A stretch of 33,041 nt of DNA from Spirochaetae bacterium HGW-Spirochaetae-7 (GCA_002839245.1 PGXR01000002.1:1-33041), one strand, 5' to 3'. Positions 9,763-18,028 are shown, numbered from the stretch's first letter. Notes: a model not told the origin generated them from the sequence alone. Numbers and translations: made by a program.

Positions 9763-9786
9763 CGTACAGTCAGAGAAGCGTACAGT
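9763..9786. repeat. CGTACAGT direct repeat in the divergent control region
   Basis: CGTACAGT occurs at 9763-9770 and 9779-9786, a 16-bp period, within the roughly 190-base gap between the cyclase gene and the YHS-domain gene. Such spacing would suit tandem binding of one regulator. No clear sigma70 promoter is visible in this gap, so the genes on either side may depend on an alternative sigma factor. Confidence 0.35.
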
Positions 9787-9860
9787 GCGGTGTAAGAATC
9801 TCCCGATACAACCCGTCTGTCCTGTAGCAGGGCATGATACCATCCGGAGGAACCGCCATC

Positions 9861-10457
9861 ATGAAGCCGTCCGTAACCGTGGTGGCGGTCATCGCAGCGT
9901 TAGCCGTTTCCTGCGCGTCAGTCGATTCAGATGCTTCTGAATCGGCAGGCCAGCATACACAGAAGGAGTCAACTATGAACTACAGAGGTTTGAAGGTTTA
10001 TCCAGACCGCGCACTCTCGGTGGTGAACCAGGATTCGCAGGGAGTCGCCGCCAAGGGTTACGACATGGTAGCCCTGTTTGACAGGAAGCAGCTCGTTACC
10101 GGAAGCCCTGATTTTTCCGTCAGGCGCCTTGATGCCACCTGGTATTTTGCCAACGAGGCAAACCGTGCCCAATTCAGCGCGTCACCGGATCGGTTCATGC
10201 CCCAGTATGGCGGATACTGCTCGTGGTCCGTAGCCAATGATTCTGAACTGCCGCCTTCGCCGGGTGATCCCAGTGCCTATGATTTCGTCGCTGGCAAGCT
10301 CTACTTCAAGTACAACAAAATGGTGAGGTTCCTGTGGCGCCTCGCGAGCGCTAAGTACATACATAAAGCCGATGCGCGCTGGCCGATGTTCCAGGATACC
10401 ATCAAGGCGTATGTCGCGGATGCAGATGTCCAGCCAACACGAGGAGCACCGAAATGA
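9861..10457 (+). CDS. YHS-domain lipoprotein
   Basis: 198 residues. The start at 9861 follows GGAGGA and gives a short hydrophobic signal ending AVSC, a probable lipobox with Cys18. The mature part holds a YHS domain: KGYDMVALFD, then FANEANRAQFSASPDRFMPQ and YGGYCSW. YHS domains resemble metal-binding (Cu/heavy metal) modules, and this layout is common in periplasmic YHS proteins of unknown role. There is an oddity: an in-frame ATG at 9975 has an even better site (AAGGAG, six bases upstream) and would give a 160-residue form without a signal, so two forms may be made. The stop overlaps the next start (ATGA). Confidence 0.78.
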   Translation: MKPSVTVVAVIAALAVSCASVDSDASESAGQHTQKESTMNYRGLKVYPDRALSVVNQDSQGVAAKGYDMVALFDRKQLVTGSPDFSVRRLDATWYFANEANRAQFSASPDRFMPQYGGYCSWSVANDSELPPSPGDPSAYDFVAGKLYFKYNKMVRFLWRLASAKYIHKADARWPMFQDTIKAYVADADVQPTRGAPK

Positions 10458-10960
10458 CTTCACTCGATACTTTCAGAAAAGAAAAGGATGAGGCCTTTGC
10501 CCTCAGTGCTGAATCGCCGTTGGCGGAAAAACAGAAAAAAGGATTCACGGGGCTCAAATATTTTCCGGAGAATTCGGCATTACGATTCGTCGCCAAGCTT
10601 GAAGAGAGCCAGGACCATGCTGTGGCGGTGCTCAGGACGTCCACGGCAGGGACCGAGGAATACGTGCATGCCGGGCAATTCCGTTTTACCGTGGACGATG
10701 TCGAGGTAGTGCTCCAGGCATACCAGGATGACCACGGATACTTCATCCCGTTCATCGATGCCACCTCCCCTTCGGAAAGCTATGGCGCGGGCCGCTACCT
10801 GAACGCCCATGGACACGGCGATGGGACCATCCATGTCGACTTCAACTATGCCTACAACCCGTTCTGCGCCTACAACGAGTCCTGGTCGTGCCCGCTGCCG
10901 CCGAACCAGAACCGCATACTGGTCCGGATCGAAGCCGGCGAGAAGAAATTCCACGATTGA
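10454..10960 (+). CDS. DUF1684 family protein
   Basis: 168 residues with the family's characteristic run of motifs: FRKEKDEAFALSAESPL at the N-terminus, GLKYFPEN, then FIPFIDATS with SYGAGRYLN, and VDFNYAYNPFCAYNESWSCP near the end, followed by PLPPNQNRILVRIEAGEK. The domain is conserved in bacteria and archaea but its biochemical role is not established as far as I know. There is no signal peptide, so it is cytosolic. Translation is coupled to the YHS gene by a four-base overlap, and the TSUP exporter follows 19 bases later, so the four genes to 12654 are likely one operon. Confidence 0.88.
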   Translation: MTSLDTFRKEKDEAFALSAESPLAEKQKKGFTGLKYFPENSALRFVAKLEESQDHAVAVLRTSTAGTEEYVHAGQFRFTVDDVEVVLQAYQDDHGYFIPFIDATSPSESYGAGRYLNAHGHGDGTIHVDFNYAYNPFCAYNESWSCPLPPNQNRILVRIEAGEKKFHD

Positions 10961-10979
10961 GCTTGGGGAGGGTGTGGCC

Positions 10980-11837
10980 ATGACGTTTGAATACTGGTTC
11001 ATGTTTCCCGTAGCGGCGCTGATCGCGACCGTGGCGATGGCCTCGGGCGTTGAAGGCGCAACCTTCTTTGTGCCGGTTTTCATGCTGGGGCTCAAGCTGC
11101 CGCCGTCGGTGGCCATCGGTACCGGATTGATAACCGAGGTGTTCGGCTTTGCCAGCGGCCTGTTCGCCTACGCCAGGAAGCGCCTGATAGACTACAAGCT
11201 CGGCTTGGCATTGCTGGTTGTGACGGTACCGATGGCGGTCGTCGGCACGGTTCTGTCGGGAGTCGTTCCGCCCTTGCTGCTCAAGGTCATCTTTGCTGTG
11301 GGCCTCGTTGTTGTAGCCCTCAGCTTCCTCAAGAACCTCGATGAGAAGGACGTAGCCCTGCTTGATGACCGGATACAGGTAGAATACAGTGGACCCAGGG
11401 CCTCGACCACCCTGGTTTCGGCAAATGGCGAAAGCATTTCATACACCGTGTGCAACAAGAAGGAAGGTCGGCTGATTGCGGGGATCGGCGGCCTGTTCAT
11501 GGGGATGATCTCCACCGGCCTTGGTGAGATGAATGGCTACTTCCTCCTGCAGCGCTGCAAGGTTCCCAGCAAGGTATCGGTTGCCACGAGCGTGTTCGTC
11601 ATTTCGATCACTGCCTTGTTGTCATCGGCCGGGCATTTTGTACGCTTCGCGACAGGCGGCGGGAATGAACTATCCACCGTGCTCAGCATCGTGATGTTCA
11701 CCGCTCCGGGTGTGGTCATTGGCGGCCAGATCGGTGCCCGTATAGCCAGCCGCATCCCGCAACGTACGCTGGAACTGACGCTGGCCGTGCTCTTCCTCAT
11801 CGTAGCCGGCCTGACTTTGTACCAGAGCCTGGCATAA
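10980..11837 (+). CDS. TSUP (TauE/SafE) family anion exporter
   Basis: 285 residues with about eight membrane segments in two halves, each starting with a glycine-rich TSUP repeat (VEGATFFVPVFMLGLKLPP and GIGGLFMGMISTGLGEMNG). TSUP proteins move small sulfur-containing or carboxylate anions; TauE, SafE and CuyZ are known or proposed exporters of sulfite or sulfoacetate. The start at 10980 follows a GGGGAGGG site; the longer open frame from 10809 is overlap with the previous gene. Sulfite export is family-based inference. It is of interest because a ComA-like enzyme is encoded 16 kb downstream. Confidence 0.85.
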   Translation: MTFEYWFMFPVAALIATVAMASGVEGATFFVPVFMLGLKLPPSVAIGTGLITEVFGFASGLFAYARKRLIDYKLGLALLVVTVPMAVVGTVLSGVVPPLLLKVIFAVGLVVVALSFLKNLDEKDVALLDDRIQVEYSGPRASTTLVSANGESISYTVCNKKEGRLIAGIGGLFMGMISTGLGEMNGYFLLQRCKVPSKVSVATSVFVISITALLSSAGHFVRFATGGGNELSTVLSIVMFTAPGVVIGGQIGARIASRIPQRTLELTLAVLFLIVAGLTLYQSLA

Positions 11838-11850
11838 GGAGCGCCCTGAT

Positions 11851-12654
11851 ATGGAAAAAGTGATTGCCGTCGCCGCAAGCCTTTCGGTATTCATCACCTG
11901 GGAGGCCCTGCGGCCGTTTTTCGCGTTCGGCAGGGGACATTGGTACCGGGCGGCATCGAACGCCTTCGTGGGCGTCACCAATACGGTGCTCGGCAGGCTG
12001 CTGTTCGCCTGGGTATACGCCCGGGTGTTTGCCGCCTTTACGACGGGCCGCGTTGGCCTCCTTGGCCTGTTCGACATGCCGCCATGGGCGGGGATAGCCC
12101 TGACGCTGCTGCTGCTCGACCTCTGGTCGTACTGGTGGCACCGATTCAACCATACCGTGCCCTTCCTCTGGCGCTTCCACCGGGCCCACCACACGGACAC
12201 CGAGATGGGAGCCACCTCAGCGTACCGTTTCCACCCCGTTGAGATAATCTTCTCGTCGGTACTGCGCCTTCCCCTCATCCTGCTTCTGGGGCTGAAACCC
12301 GAGGGACTGGTGCTGTACGAAACGATACTGACCGTGTCGGTGGCGTTCCACCATGCCAACATCGGTCTTGGACCCAGGGCCGATGCGATGGTTCGCTCGA
12401 TCATCGTTTCACCGGTCATGCACAAACTGCACCATAGCGACAAACCTGGCGAATTCTCGTCGAACTACTCGTCGATACTGTCGGTCTGGGATCGGATTTT
12501 CGGTACCTGGACCGAGACGGAACATCCCGAAGGCATACGCCTGGGTCTTGCTATCTACAGGGACAACTGGTGGCAGGGCTATCGCGGCATCATGCTGACG
12601 CCGTTCAGGGGCAGCGCATCCCTACCGGCCAAGGCAAACAAGGCCGATTCCTGA
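11851..12654 (+). CDS. Sterol desaturase/fatty acid hydroxylase superfamily membrane protein
   Basis: 267 residues with four to six membrane segments and the three histidine boxes of the superfamily: HRFNH, HRAHH and HKLHH, plus an extra HH (FHHANIG). These histidines bind a di-iron centre that uses O2 to hydroxylate or desaturate lipid chains. All boxes are intact, so the enzyme is probably active. The lipid substrate is unknown. The start is 13 bases after the TSUP stop with an AAGGAG site. The requirement for O2 implies at least occasional oxygen exposure. Confidence 0.87.
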   Translation: MEKVIAVAASLSVFITWEALRPFFAFGRGHWYRAASNAFVGVTNTVLGRLLFAWVYARVFAAFTTGRVGLLGLFDMPPWAGIALTLLLLDLWSYWWHRFNHTVPFLWRFHRAHHTDTEMGATSAYRFHPVEIIFSSVLRLPLILLLGLKPEGLVLYETILTVSVAFHHANIGLGPRADAMVRSIIVSPVMHKLHHSDKPGEFSSNYSSILSVWDRIFGTWTETEHPEGIRLGLAIYRDNWWQGYRGIMLTPFRGSASLPAKANKADS

Positions 12655-12664
12655 GCAAGCAGTC

Positions 12665-13366
12665 CTACTTGTTCTTCTTGTCCTTCTTCTCCTTCTTGTC
12701 TTTGAGCATGGCTTTGACAAGGACGACGAGGACGCTCGCCGCGAAAAGGAGCATCAGAGCCGTCACCAGAGCCTTTGTTCCGCCTGTGAGCGAGCCGCCT
12801 ACATACGAATAGACCAGGGTGGCCGGTAACATGCCCAAGGCCGTCGCAAACAGGAAGTGCGGGAAGCGCAGCGACGTCAGACCGGCCGCGTAGCTGACGA
12901 TATCGAATGAAATGAAGGGGAGCAAGCGCGCGAACAAGACAGCGTGCTTCCCGTATTTGATGAAGAACGTATCGATGGAGTCCAGCGCCATTGCCGATAT
13001 CAGCCGCACGACCGCCGCCCGGCCATACAGGCGGGCTATGCCGAAGCATAGCACCGCGCCGGTCAGCGAACTGGTCCACGTAAGCAGGGCGCCCCACGCC
13101 CAGCCAAAGACTGCCGCATTGGCAAAGGCCAGCACGAACGCCGGCAACGGCGCTATGACCGACTGCAGGAGCATCAGCGCGAATGAAATGGCCGGTCCCC
13201 AGAAGCCCAGTGAATGGATGTAGTCCTGAAGTCGGGCTATGTCCAGGTCGGTAAACAACGCGATCATCGCAAAGAGCCACTCTCTGCTGGCTGGAACAAG
13301 CAGGACCGCGATTACGATGCTTGCCGGTATGGAGATGGAAAGTATCCACCTCATTCTGGATTTCAT
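12665..13366 (-). CDS. TVP38/TMEM64 (SNARE-associated, DedA-like) membrane protein
   Basis: 233 residues with five or six membrane segments. The centre has the TVP38/VTT-domain pattern (AFVLAFANAAVFGWAWGALL, then a basic loop and RLLPFISFDIVSYAAG). VTT-domain proteins include phospholipid scramblases and flippases of the inner membrane. The C-terminal tail is a short run of alternating lysine and acidic residues. The gene is convergent with the fatty acid hydroxylase-like gene (10 bases between stops), so the two flank each other as membrane-lipid functions. It lies downstream of the sigma/anti-sigma pair on the same strand and may belong to its regulon. Confidence 0.85.
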   Translation of the reverse strand: MKSRMRWILSISIPASIVIAVLLVPASREWLFAMIALFTDLDIARLQDYIHSLGFWGPAISFALMLLQSVIAPLPAFVLAFANAAVFGWAWGALLTWTSSLTGAVLCFGIARLYGRAAVVRLISAMALDSIDTFFIKYGKHAVLFARLLPFISFDIVSYAAGLTSLRFPHFLFATALGMLPATLVYSYVGGSLTGGTKALVTALMLLFAASVLVVLVKAMLKDKKEKKDKKNK

Positions 13367-13448
13367 GCAGAAACCTCCAATGGTTCTACAAAACAGCGCA
13401 GGCTTGCGAGGATAATCTATGGCTTTTATGATGGGAAAGGAACTGCCG

Positions 13449-13751
13449 TTAATCGCCTGCGTGGATGGCCAGGAGCAGGGCTTCTAGTTCCTGCCGGCAG
13501 TCTTTGCAGATTTCTATATGCTTGCGCACCGTGGGCAGCAGCGCCGCGGCATCCTGTCCTGAATCGACCAGATCAGCGTACTGGTGCATCAGTTCGAAGG
13601 CCTGGCCGCAGTCTATCTCGTCCTCGGTCGTAGCGGCTATCATGCCCATCATCTGTTCGGGGGACGGCATACCCGGAGACATCGGATCGTGCCGTCGTGC
13701 TGTATCCAAGGATGCGCGCAAACTCTTGAAAAGGGATTGTAGCCACATCAT
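13449..13751 (-). CDS. Zinc-binding anti-sigma factor (ZAS type)
   Basis: A 100-residue protein with a cysteine near 48 (IDCGQAF), then a helix, then HIEICKDC (His78, Cys82, Cys85). The HX3CX2C motif is the zinc-binding core of anti-sigma ZAS domains. There is no membrane segment, so this is a soluble anti-sigma. It lies downstream of the ECF sigma gene on the same strand with an 81-base gap, the standard order for a sigma/anti-sigma pair. In ZrpA/RsrA-like cases the zinc centre senses thiol oxidation; that is family knowledge and not shown here. The ribosome-binding site is weak (GGAG about 12 bases upstream). Confidence 0.75.
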   Translation of the reverse strand: MMWLQSLFKSLRASLDTARRHDPMSPGMPSPEQMMGMIAATTEDEIDCGQAFELMHQYADLVDSGQDAAALLPTVRKHIEICKDCRQELEALLLAIHAGD

Positions 13752-13832
13752 GCGGGTTCACGTTCTCCTTGTCGTTCGTCTCTGACGACATGAAGGCGGC
13801 GGTTCTTACGTGTAAAACGCACGATACTGAGG

Positions 13833-14456
13833 TCAACCATGACCAAGGTCACCCATCGTCATGCCATCCCTGGCCATGCGCGCCTTGAGCCTGAGCCGGG
13901 CATCGTGGATGAGCTTGTAGAGCGCGTTGCGGTTGGTACCCAGGCGCTCCGCCGCGACTTCCAGCGGTACGCCCTTGAGGGCAACCAGGGTCAGCGCCGC
14001 CATCTGCTTTTCAGACAGCTCTTCTTGCATGGCTGTCATGAGCCATGTCATGCTCATGGATGACTGCATGCCGGCGTCCGGCTCTGGTGTCTTCGTATCA
14101 GGCATGGTGTCGCCCTGTTCCATGTGCTCATCAAGGGAGCTGTCCTGCCAGCGTTTGCGACGTAGCTCAGAAAGCGCTATCCTGATGCATATCTTGTGGG
14201 CCCAGGTGGTGAAGCGGGAAAGCCCCTTGAAGGTTTCAAGCTTGTCCAGGATCTGTACGAGCGCTTCCTGCACAAAATCCTCGCACAGTTCGCCGAATTC
14301 CCGACCGCTCGCGTGTACCCAGCCGCGCAACGCTGCCCTAAGGCCCGAGAGGAGTATGGCTCTAAGCTCCACCAAGGCACGGTCCCGCTGGATTCCGGAG
14401 GCAGACAGGTCCAGAAGCCATGTGTCGTTGTCACGATACTGCGATTGCTTAATCAT
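13833..14456 (-). CDS. ECF-type RNA polymerase sigma factor
   Basis: 207 residues from the chosen start. Region 2 (LCEDFVQEALVQILDKLETF, then FTTWAHKICIRIALSELRRKRW) binds the core enzyme and the -10 element. Region 4 near the C-terminus (LSEKQMAALTLVALKGVPLE, then AAERLGTNRNALYKLIHDAR) is a helix-turn-helix for the -35 element. The linker is acidic and methionine-rich, with several Met in QSSMSMTWLMTAMQ. The start is uncertain: ATG at 14456 or ATG at 14489 (11 residues longer); neither has a good ribosome-binding site. It is paired with the ZAS anti-sigma gene. Its targets are unknown; candidates are the nearby operons that lack visible sigma70 promoters. Confidence 0.88.
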   Translation of the reverse strand: MIKQSQYRDNDTWLLDLSASGIQRDRALVELRAILLSGLRAALRGWVHASGREFGELCEDFVQEALVQILDKLETFKGLSRFTTWAHKICIRIALSELRRKRWQDSSLDEHMEQGDTMPDTKTPEPDAGMQSSMSMTWLMTAMQEELSEKQMAALTLVALKGVPLEVAAERLGTNRNALYKLIHDARLRLKARMARDGMTMGDLGHG

Positions 14457-14656
14457 GGTTCGGGTTGATGATAATCGCAAGCCACACATGAAGCAAGGGC
14501 GGAATAGGTAAGACGAAGCCGACTTGCAGCGTCAACGATACAACTGCGCTGGAATGGAGTCTTGAGGATGGGCATTGGTGGGCGGTTTGTAAAGTTCGAT
14601 CCGGTTCATGGCGGTTTCCGCGCGGAGACCCTATGCCCCCGCATGAGAAAGGACCC

Positions 14657-15694
14657 ATGAACGCGGCCGAGGTCATCCGCCTGGTTGGCACGAGACTGCC
14701 GTCTTCCCGCATTACCGGTGACGCCTGGATCTTGGGCGGCGGCTATCTTAACCTGGTCTGGCGGGTTCCAGCCAAGCCGCGCTCCGTCATCTTCAAGTAT
14801 GCTCCTCCGCATCTGGTCTCCGATCCCTCCATCTCGATCGACCAGCGAAGGCTTGATATCGAGGCGCGCGCGCTCGAGGCCCTCGGTCCGGGAGGCGATC
14901 TCTCCCCGGTCGCCAGTCAGGCCATCCGTGCTCCGGCTCTCCTCGACCATGACGCAGCTCGGCATTTCATCATCATGGAAGACATCGGAGAGTACCCATA
15001 CCTCGGGCAGTGGCTCTTCCGTGGAGCCGACGAGGTGGCCGCGCGCGACGCGGGCAGGTCCATCGGGGCGTTCATAGGTGGACTTCACCGGATGACCTAC
15101 CAGGTCGAACGTTTCGCCTCCAGCTTCGACAACGCGGCCATCCAAGGGGTGCGTTCAGGGTCGCTGTATCGGATGGTACCGGCAGTCCTCGCTTCCTGGA
15201 CGATACCCGACTCGACCGCCCTCGGCCGGAATGCCATCGAGCTTGGCGAGTCACTCGAGAAGCCCGGCCGATGCCTGACCATGGGTGACCTGTGGCCGAA
15301 CTCCATCATTATATCCGTCAGTGGGATACGCGTGATCGATTGGGAACTGGCGCATTTCGGTCGCCCGCTCCAGGATATCGGACATCTCGCCGCCCATCTT
15401 TGGATGCTCGGACAGCGCGCCCCCGAGGCTCAGGCGGCCGTACGGGTCTCAGCTTGCCTCGAGGCCTTTGTCACCGCATACAGGGAAAGCCTGGGCCACG
15501 ACTCGTCCCGCATTTTCGGACTGGAGGAGGCACGTCTGGCCATGGTCCATGCCGGCTGCGAGATACTGCAGCGTTCGGTCGGCAACTTCACCGAGCAGTA
15601 TCTCTATGCTGGTCTTGGCCGTGCTTCGCCGATCGTCCAGGAGGCCGTCCGCATGGCGGTCTCGTTGCTGAGGGGCGAGAGGGATTTGCTGTAA
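14657..15694 (+). CDS. APH-fold small-molecule kinase, MtnK-like
   Basis: 345 residues of the aminoglycoside phosphotransferase fold: an N-terminal lobe with a glycine turn (GGGYLN) and ATP-contacting Lys47 (VIFKYA), then MEDIGEYP, the catalytic loop MGDLWPNSI (Asp211) and the metal-binding IDWELAHFGRPLQDIG. The loop departs from the usual HGDxxxxN: the His is Met209, and the Asn five residues after Asp is Ser216. 5-Methylthioribose kinase also has serine there and ends its metal loop in a similar D-I-G, so a pentose or related substrate phosphorylated at C1 is plausible. The ATG at 14657 has AAAGGA upstream. It precedes, but is not within, the operon driven from 15708; shared function is inferred from proximity to the nucleoside hydrolases. 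Confidence 0.75.
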   Translation: MNAAEVIRLVGTRLPSSRITGDAWILGGGYLNLVWRVPAKPRSVIFKYAPPHLVSDPSISIDQRRLDIEARALEALGPGGDLSPVASQAIRAPALLDHDAARHFIIMEDIGEYPYLGQWLFRGADEVAARDAGRSIGAFIGGLHRMTYQVERFASSFDNAAIQGVRSGSLYRMVPAVLASWTIPDSTALGRNAIELGESLEKPGRCLTMGDLWPNSIIISVSGIRVIDWELAHFGRPLQDIGHLAAHLWMLGQRAPEAQAAVRVSACLEAFVTAYRESLGHDSSRIFGLEEARLAMVHAGCEILQRSVGNFTEQYLYAGLGRASPIVQEAVRMAVSLLRGERDLL

Positions 15695-15707
15695 TTCAAT
15701 AAAAAGA

Positions 15708-15737
15708 TTGACAGCATTTAAAAGTCGACTTTATACT
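15708..15737 (+). promoter_or_regulatory. Strong sigma70-type promoter with palindromic operator for the catabolic operon
   Basis: TTGACA (15708-15713) and TATACT (15732-15737), 18 bp apart, are near-consensus boxes in an AT-rich patch that stands out from the GC-rich surroundings. The spacer contains a perfect 12-bp palindrome, AAAGTCGACTTT (15721-15732), that touches the -10 box. A dimeric repressor bound there would block RNA polymerase. The GntR/FCD regulator gene at the far end of the operon is the obvious candidate. A strong GAGGAG ribosome-binding site and ATG follow at 15753-15766. Confidence 0.82.
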
Positions 15738-15763
15738 ATTTGAAATTGTTGCGAGGAGTTGTG

Positions 15764-16693
15764 ATGCGCAAGAAGGTGATCGTTGACTGCGACAACACCA
15801 TGGGAATGCCGTACGGTGAGATCGATGACGGCCTGACCCTGTTGTACCTGCTGGGACGCGATGACATCGACTTGGTGGGCATCACCAACTGCTACGCGAA
15901 CTCGTCCCTCAAGAGCGTGGAGTATTGGACCGAACGCTTTCTCTGCGAAATCGACAGGACCGACATCCCGAGGTTTTCAGGCAAGCCGTTCTGCGGCCAA
16001 AATTGTACCGAATGGTTCGAGAAGACGTGGGGGCACCATTTCAACGATGAAAAACCGGACGGGAGCAGTCCGAGCGATGCCGCCATCTTCCTGGCGGAGC
16101 AGGCGGACAAGTACCCTGGCCAGATTCACGTGCTGGCTCTCGGTTCGATGACCAACCTGTACGAGGCGGCCGAACTCGACGAGCGGTTTTTCTCGAATCT
16201 TGCCGAGATCGTCCTCATGGGCGGCGTCCACGGGGACCTGCTTCTGAATGAGTGCGCATGCGTCGAGCTCAATCTCGCCTGCAATCCAGCTGGCGCTTAC
16301 CGGGTCTTGAACAACGGCGCTTGTCCCGTCGTAATCATGAACGCCAACATTTGCCTGCAGGCCCCATTCACCGAAAAGGACATGGGCAGGATCTCGTTCT
16401 GGCCGGAAGGCCGCCGGAGAATGGTCCGCGAATGGCTTGGAGTTTTCGGCGGAACATTCTACCTTTGGGATCTTCTTCCTGCCGTATACCTGTCCCATCC
16501 CGAGCTCTTCGATCTCAAGAGCGCACGCATCGCTTCAAGCCTTTCCGATCTTGAGCGGGGAATTCTCGTCACCGGGGATTATGGCGCTGAAGTGACCATG
16601 CCCGACAACATCCTCGATACCGGCCGCTTCATGGACATCATACAGTCGGCTTGGTACGCGGCATGGCAGAAGGAGAAAAACGGTTCCGAATAG
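15764..16693 (+). CDS. Nucleoside hydrolase-like protein, atypical (copy 1)
   Basis: 309 residues, inosine-uridine nucleoside hydrolase fold. These enzymes use Ca2+ to hydrolyse N-ribosidic bonds. The N-terminal metal motif is stretched: VDCDNTMGMPYGEIDDG places Asp8, Asp10, Asp21 and Asp22, where the classical motif DxDxxxDD has only three residues between the pairs. VELNLACNPAGAYRVLNNG matches the ribose-binding E-x-N region. The C-terminal motif is LWDLLPAVYLSHPELF: the metal aspartate is kept, but the histidine that precedes it in classical enzymes (the leaving-group acid) is tryptophan. The substrate may therefore not be an ordinary nucleoside. It is the first gene after the promoter at 15708, with GAGGAG upstream. 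A second copy lies at 23932-24804. Confidence 0.85.
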   Translation: MRKKVIVDCDNTMGMPYGEIDDGLTLLYLLGRDDIDLVGITNCYANSSLKSVEYWTERFLCEIDRTDIPRFSGKPFCGQNCTEWFEKTWGHHFNDEKPDGSSPSDAAIFLAEQADKYPGQIHVLALGSMTNLYEAAELDERFFSNLAEIVLMGGVHGDLLLNECACVELNLACNPAGAYRVLNNGACPVVIMNANICLQAPFTEKDMGRISFWPEGRRRMVREWLGVFGGTFYLWDLLPAVYLSHPELFDLKSARIASSLSDLERGILVTGDYGAEVTMPDNILDTGRFMDIIQSAWYAAWQKEKNGSE

Positions 16694-16723
16694 AGTCGCT
16701 TTATGATGACAGGTTTCGTTCCG

Positions 16724-16744
16724 GCCGCTGCTTCTGCAGCAGGC
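16724..16744 (+). other. Small hairpin upstream of the binding-protein gene
   Basis: GCCGCTGC, loop TTCT, GCAGC-A-GGC form an 8-bp stem with one bulged A in the 81-base gap between the nucleoside hydrolase and the binding-protein gene. No T-run follows, so it is not a typical terminator. It could be an mRNA processing or stabilising element for the highly needed binding protein. Confidence 0.3.
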
Positions 16745-16774
16745 TAAGTCATTATCGATGGCAAGGAGGCTTCA

Positions 16775-18007
16775 ATGCATCGGAAAATCGGTATCGCATT
16801 GTTCTCGCTATTGTTCCTCGTTTCCTTCACGGGAGCTCAGGCGCAGTTCGAGAAGAGCTACATGCAGATGTCATGGGACCAGATCGTGGCCGAAGCCAAG
16901 GGGCAAACCGTCTATTACTACGCCTGGGGTGGCAGCGAGACCATCAACAGTTTCATCAACGGCTACTTCAAGGATCGCCTCGCGCAGAAGTACGGAGTGA
17001 CCCTCAAGCTCGTTCCCGTTACCGACGCTACCACGTACGTGAACAAGGTACTGGGCGAAAAGCAGGCCGGGAAGACGTCCGGGGGCTCCGTGGACCTCGT
17101 CTGGACGAACGGCGAGAACTTCAGGACGATGAAGCAGGGCAACCTGCTCTTCGGACCGTACCTGGACAAGCTCCCGAACGCCAGGTACTACAACGAAGGC
17201 AGCACCGCGTATGATTTCGGCTATCCTGTGGAGGGATTCGAATCACCCTTCGGGTCCGCGCAGGTGGTGATGGAATACAATTCCAAGTACGTGCCGAACC
17301 CGCCCAGGACCATTGCTGAACTCGTAGCCTGGGTCAAGAAGAATCCCGGCAAGTTCACCTACGCGGCGCCGCCCGATTTCACGGGTAGCGTGATCGTCCG
17401 CCATTTCTTCTACGCCAACGCCAACAATCTCGGCGAGTTGATGGGACCCCTCAACGCCTCGGTCTACTCGAGGGTAGCCGCGAAGACCTGGACAATGCTG
17501 AACGACATCGAGCCGTACCTCTGGATGGGCGGCAAGACCTATCCTGAAAACAGCATCAAGTCGCAGGAACTGATCGGCAACGGCGAGATCTGGATCAGCT
17601 TCGAATACGGCCCGAAAGGCGCCGAGTCGAGGATCACCAAGGGAACGTATCCTTCGACCATCAAGACCGCGGTCCTCGATACGGGCACCATAGGAAACAC
17701 CAACTTCCTCGCGATTCCGTTCAATTCCGGAGTCAAGGCGGCGGCGATGCTGGCGTGCAACGAGATGCTCGATCCCGAGGTGCAATACAAAGCGAGCCTC
17801 TCCTCCGACCAGGGAGGAATGTCCTGGATGTCGCCCCTCGACATCACGAAGGTACCACGCGACTGGGCGGTGAAATTCGACGCCCTGCCAAGGCACCCCT
17901 CGACCCTGTCCGGCGAAGTCCTGAATTCCCACAAGGTGTCAGAGTTGATGGCAGATTGGCTCGTCAAGATCGAAAAGGACTGGCAAGCGGAAGTGCTGAA
18001 GAAATAG
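16775..18007 (+). CDS. ABC transporter substrate-binding protein, YnjB family
   Basis: 410 residues. A signal peptide ends near residue 24 (SFTGAQAQ), so the protein is exported. The mature part aligns by motif with E. coli YnjB: QTVYYYAWGGSETINSFING near the N-terminus, GGSVDLVWTNGENFRTMKQG, then PPDFTGS and a late TIGNTNFLAIPFNSG. YnjB-type receptors belong to the family-1 binding proteins next to those for polyamines, iron and thiamine; the ligand of YnjB is not firmly known. AAGGAGG lies six bases before the ATG. Hairpins on both sides suggest that its mRNA level is set separately from the permeases. Confidence 0.9.
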   Translation: MHRKIGIALFSLLFLVSFTGAQAQFEKSYMQMSWDQIVAEAKGQTVYYYAWGGSETINSFINGYFKDRLAQKYGVTLKLVPVTDATTYVNKVLGEKQAGKTSGGSVDLVWTNGENFRTMKQGNLLFGPYLDKLPNARYYNEGSTAYDFGYPVEGFESPFGSAQVVMEYNSKYVPNPPRTIAELVAWVKKNPGKFTYAAPPDFTGSVIVRHFFYANANNLGELMGPLNASVYSRVAAKTWTMLNDIEPYLWMGGKTYPENSIKSQELIGNGEIWISFEYGPKGAESRITKGTYPSTIKTAVLDTGTIGNTNFLAIPFNSGVKAAAMLACNEMLDPEVQYKASLSSDQGGMSWMSPLDITKVPRDWAVKFDALPRHPSTLSGEVLNSHKVSELMADWLVKIEKDWQAEVLKK

Positions 18008-18028
18008 CCCGCTTGGCATAAAATCGCG

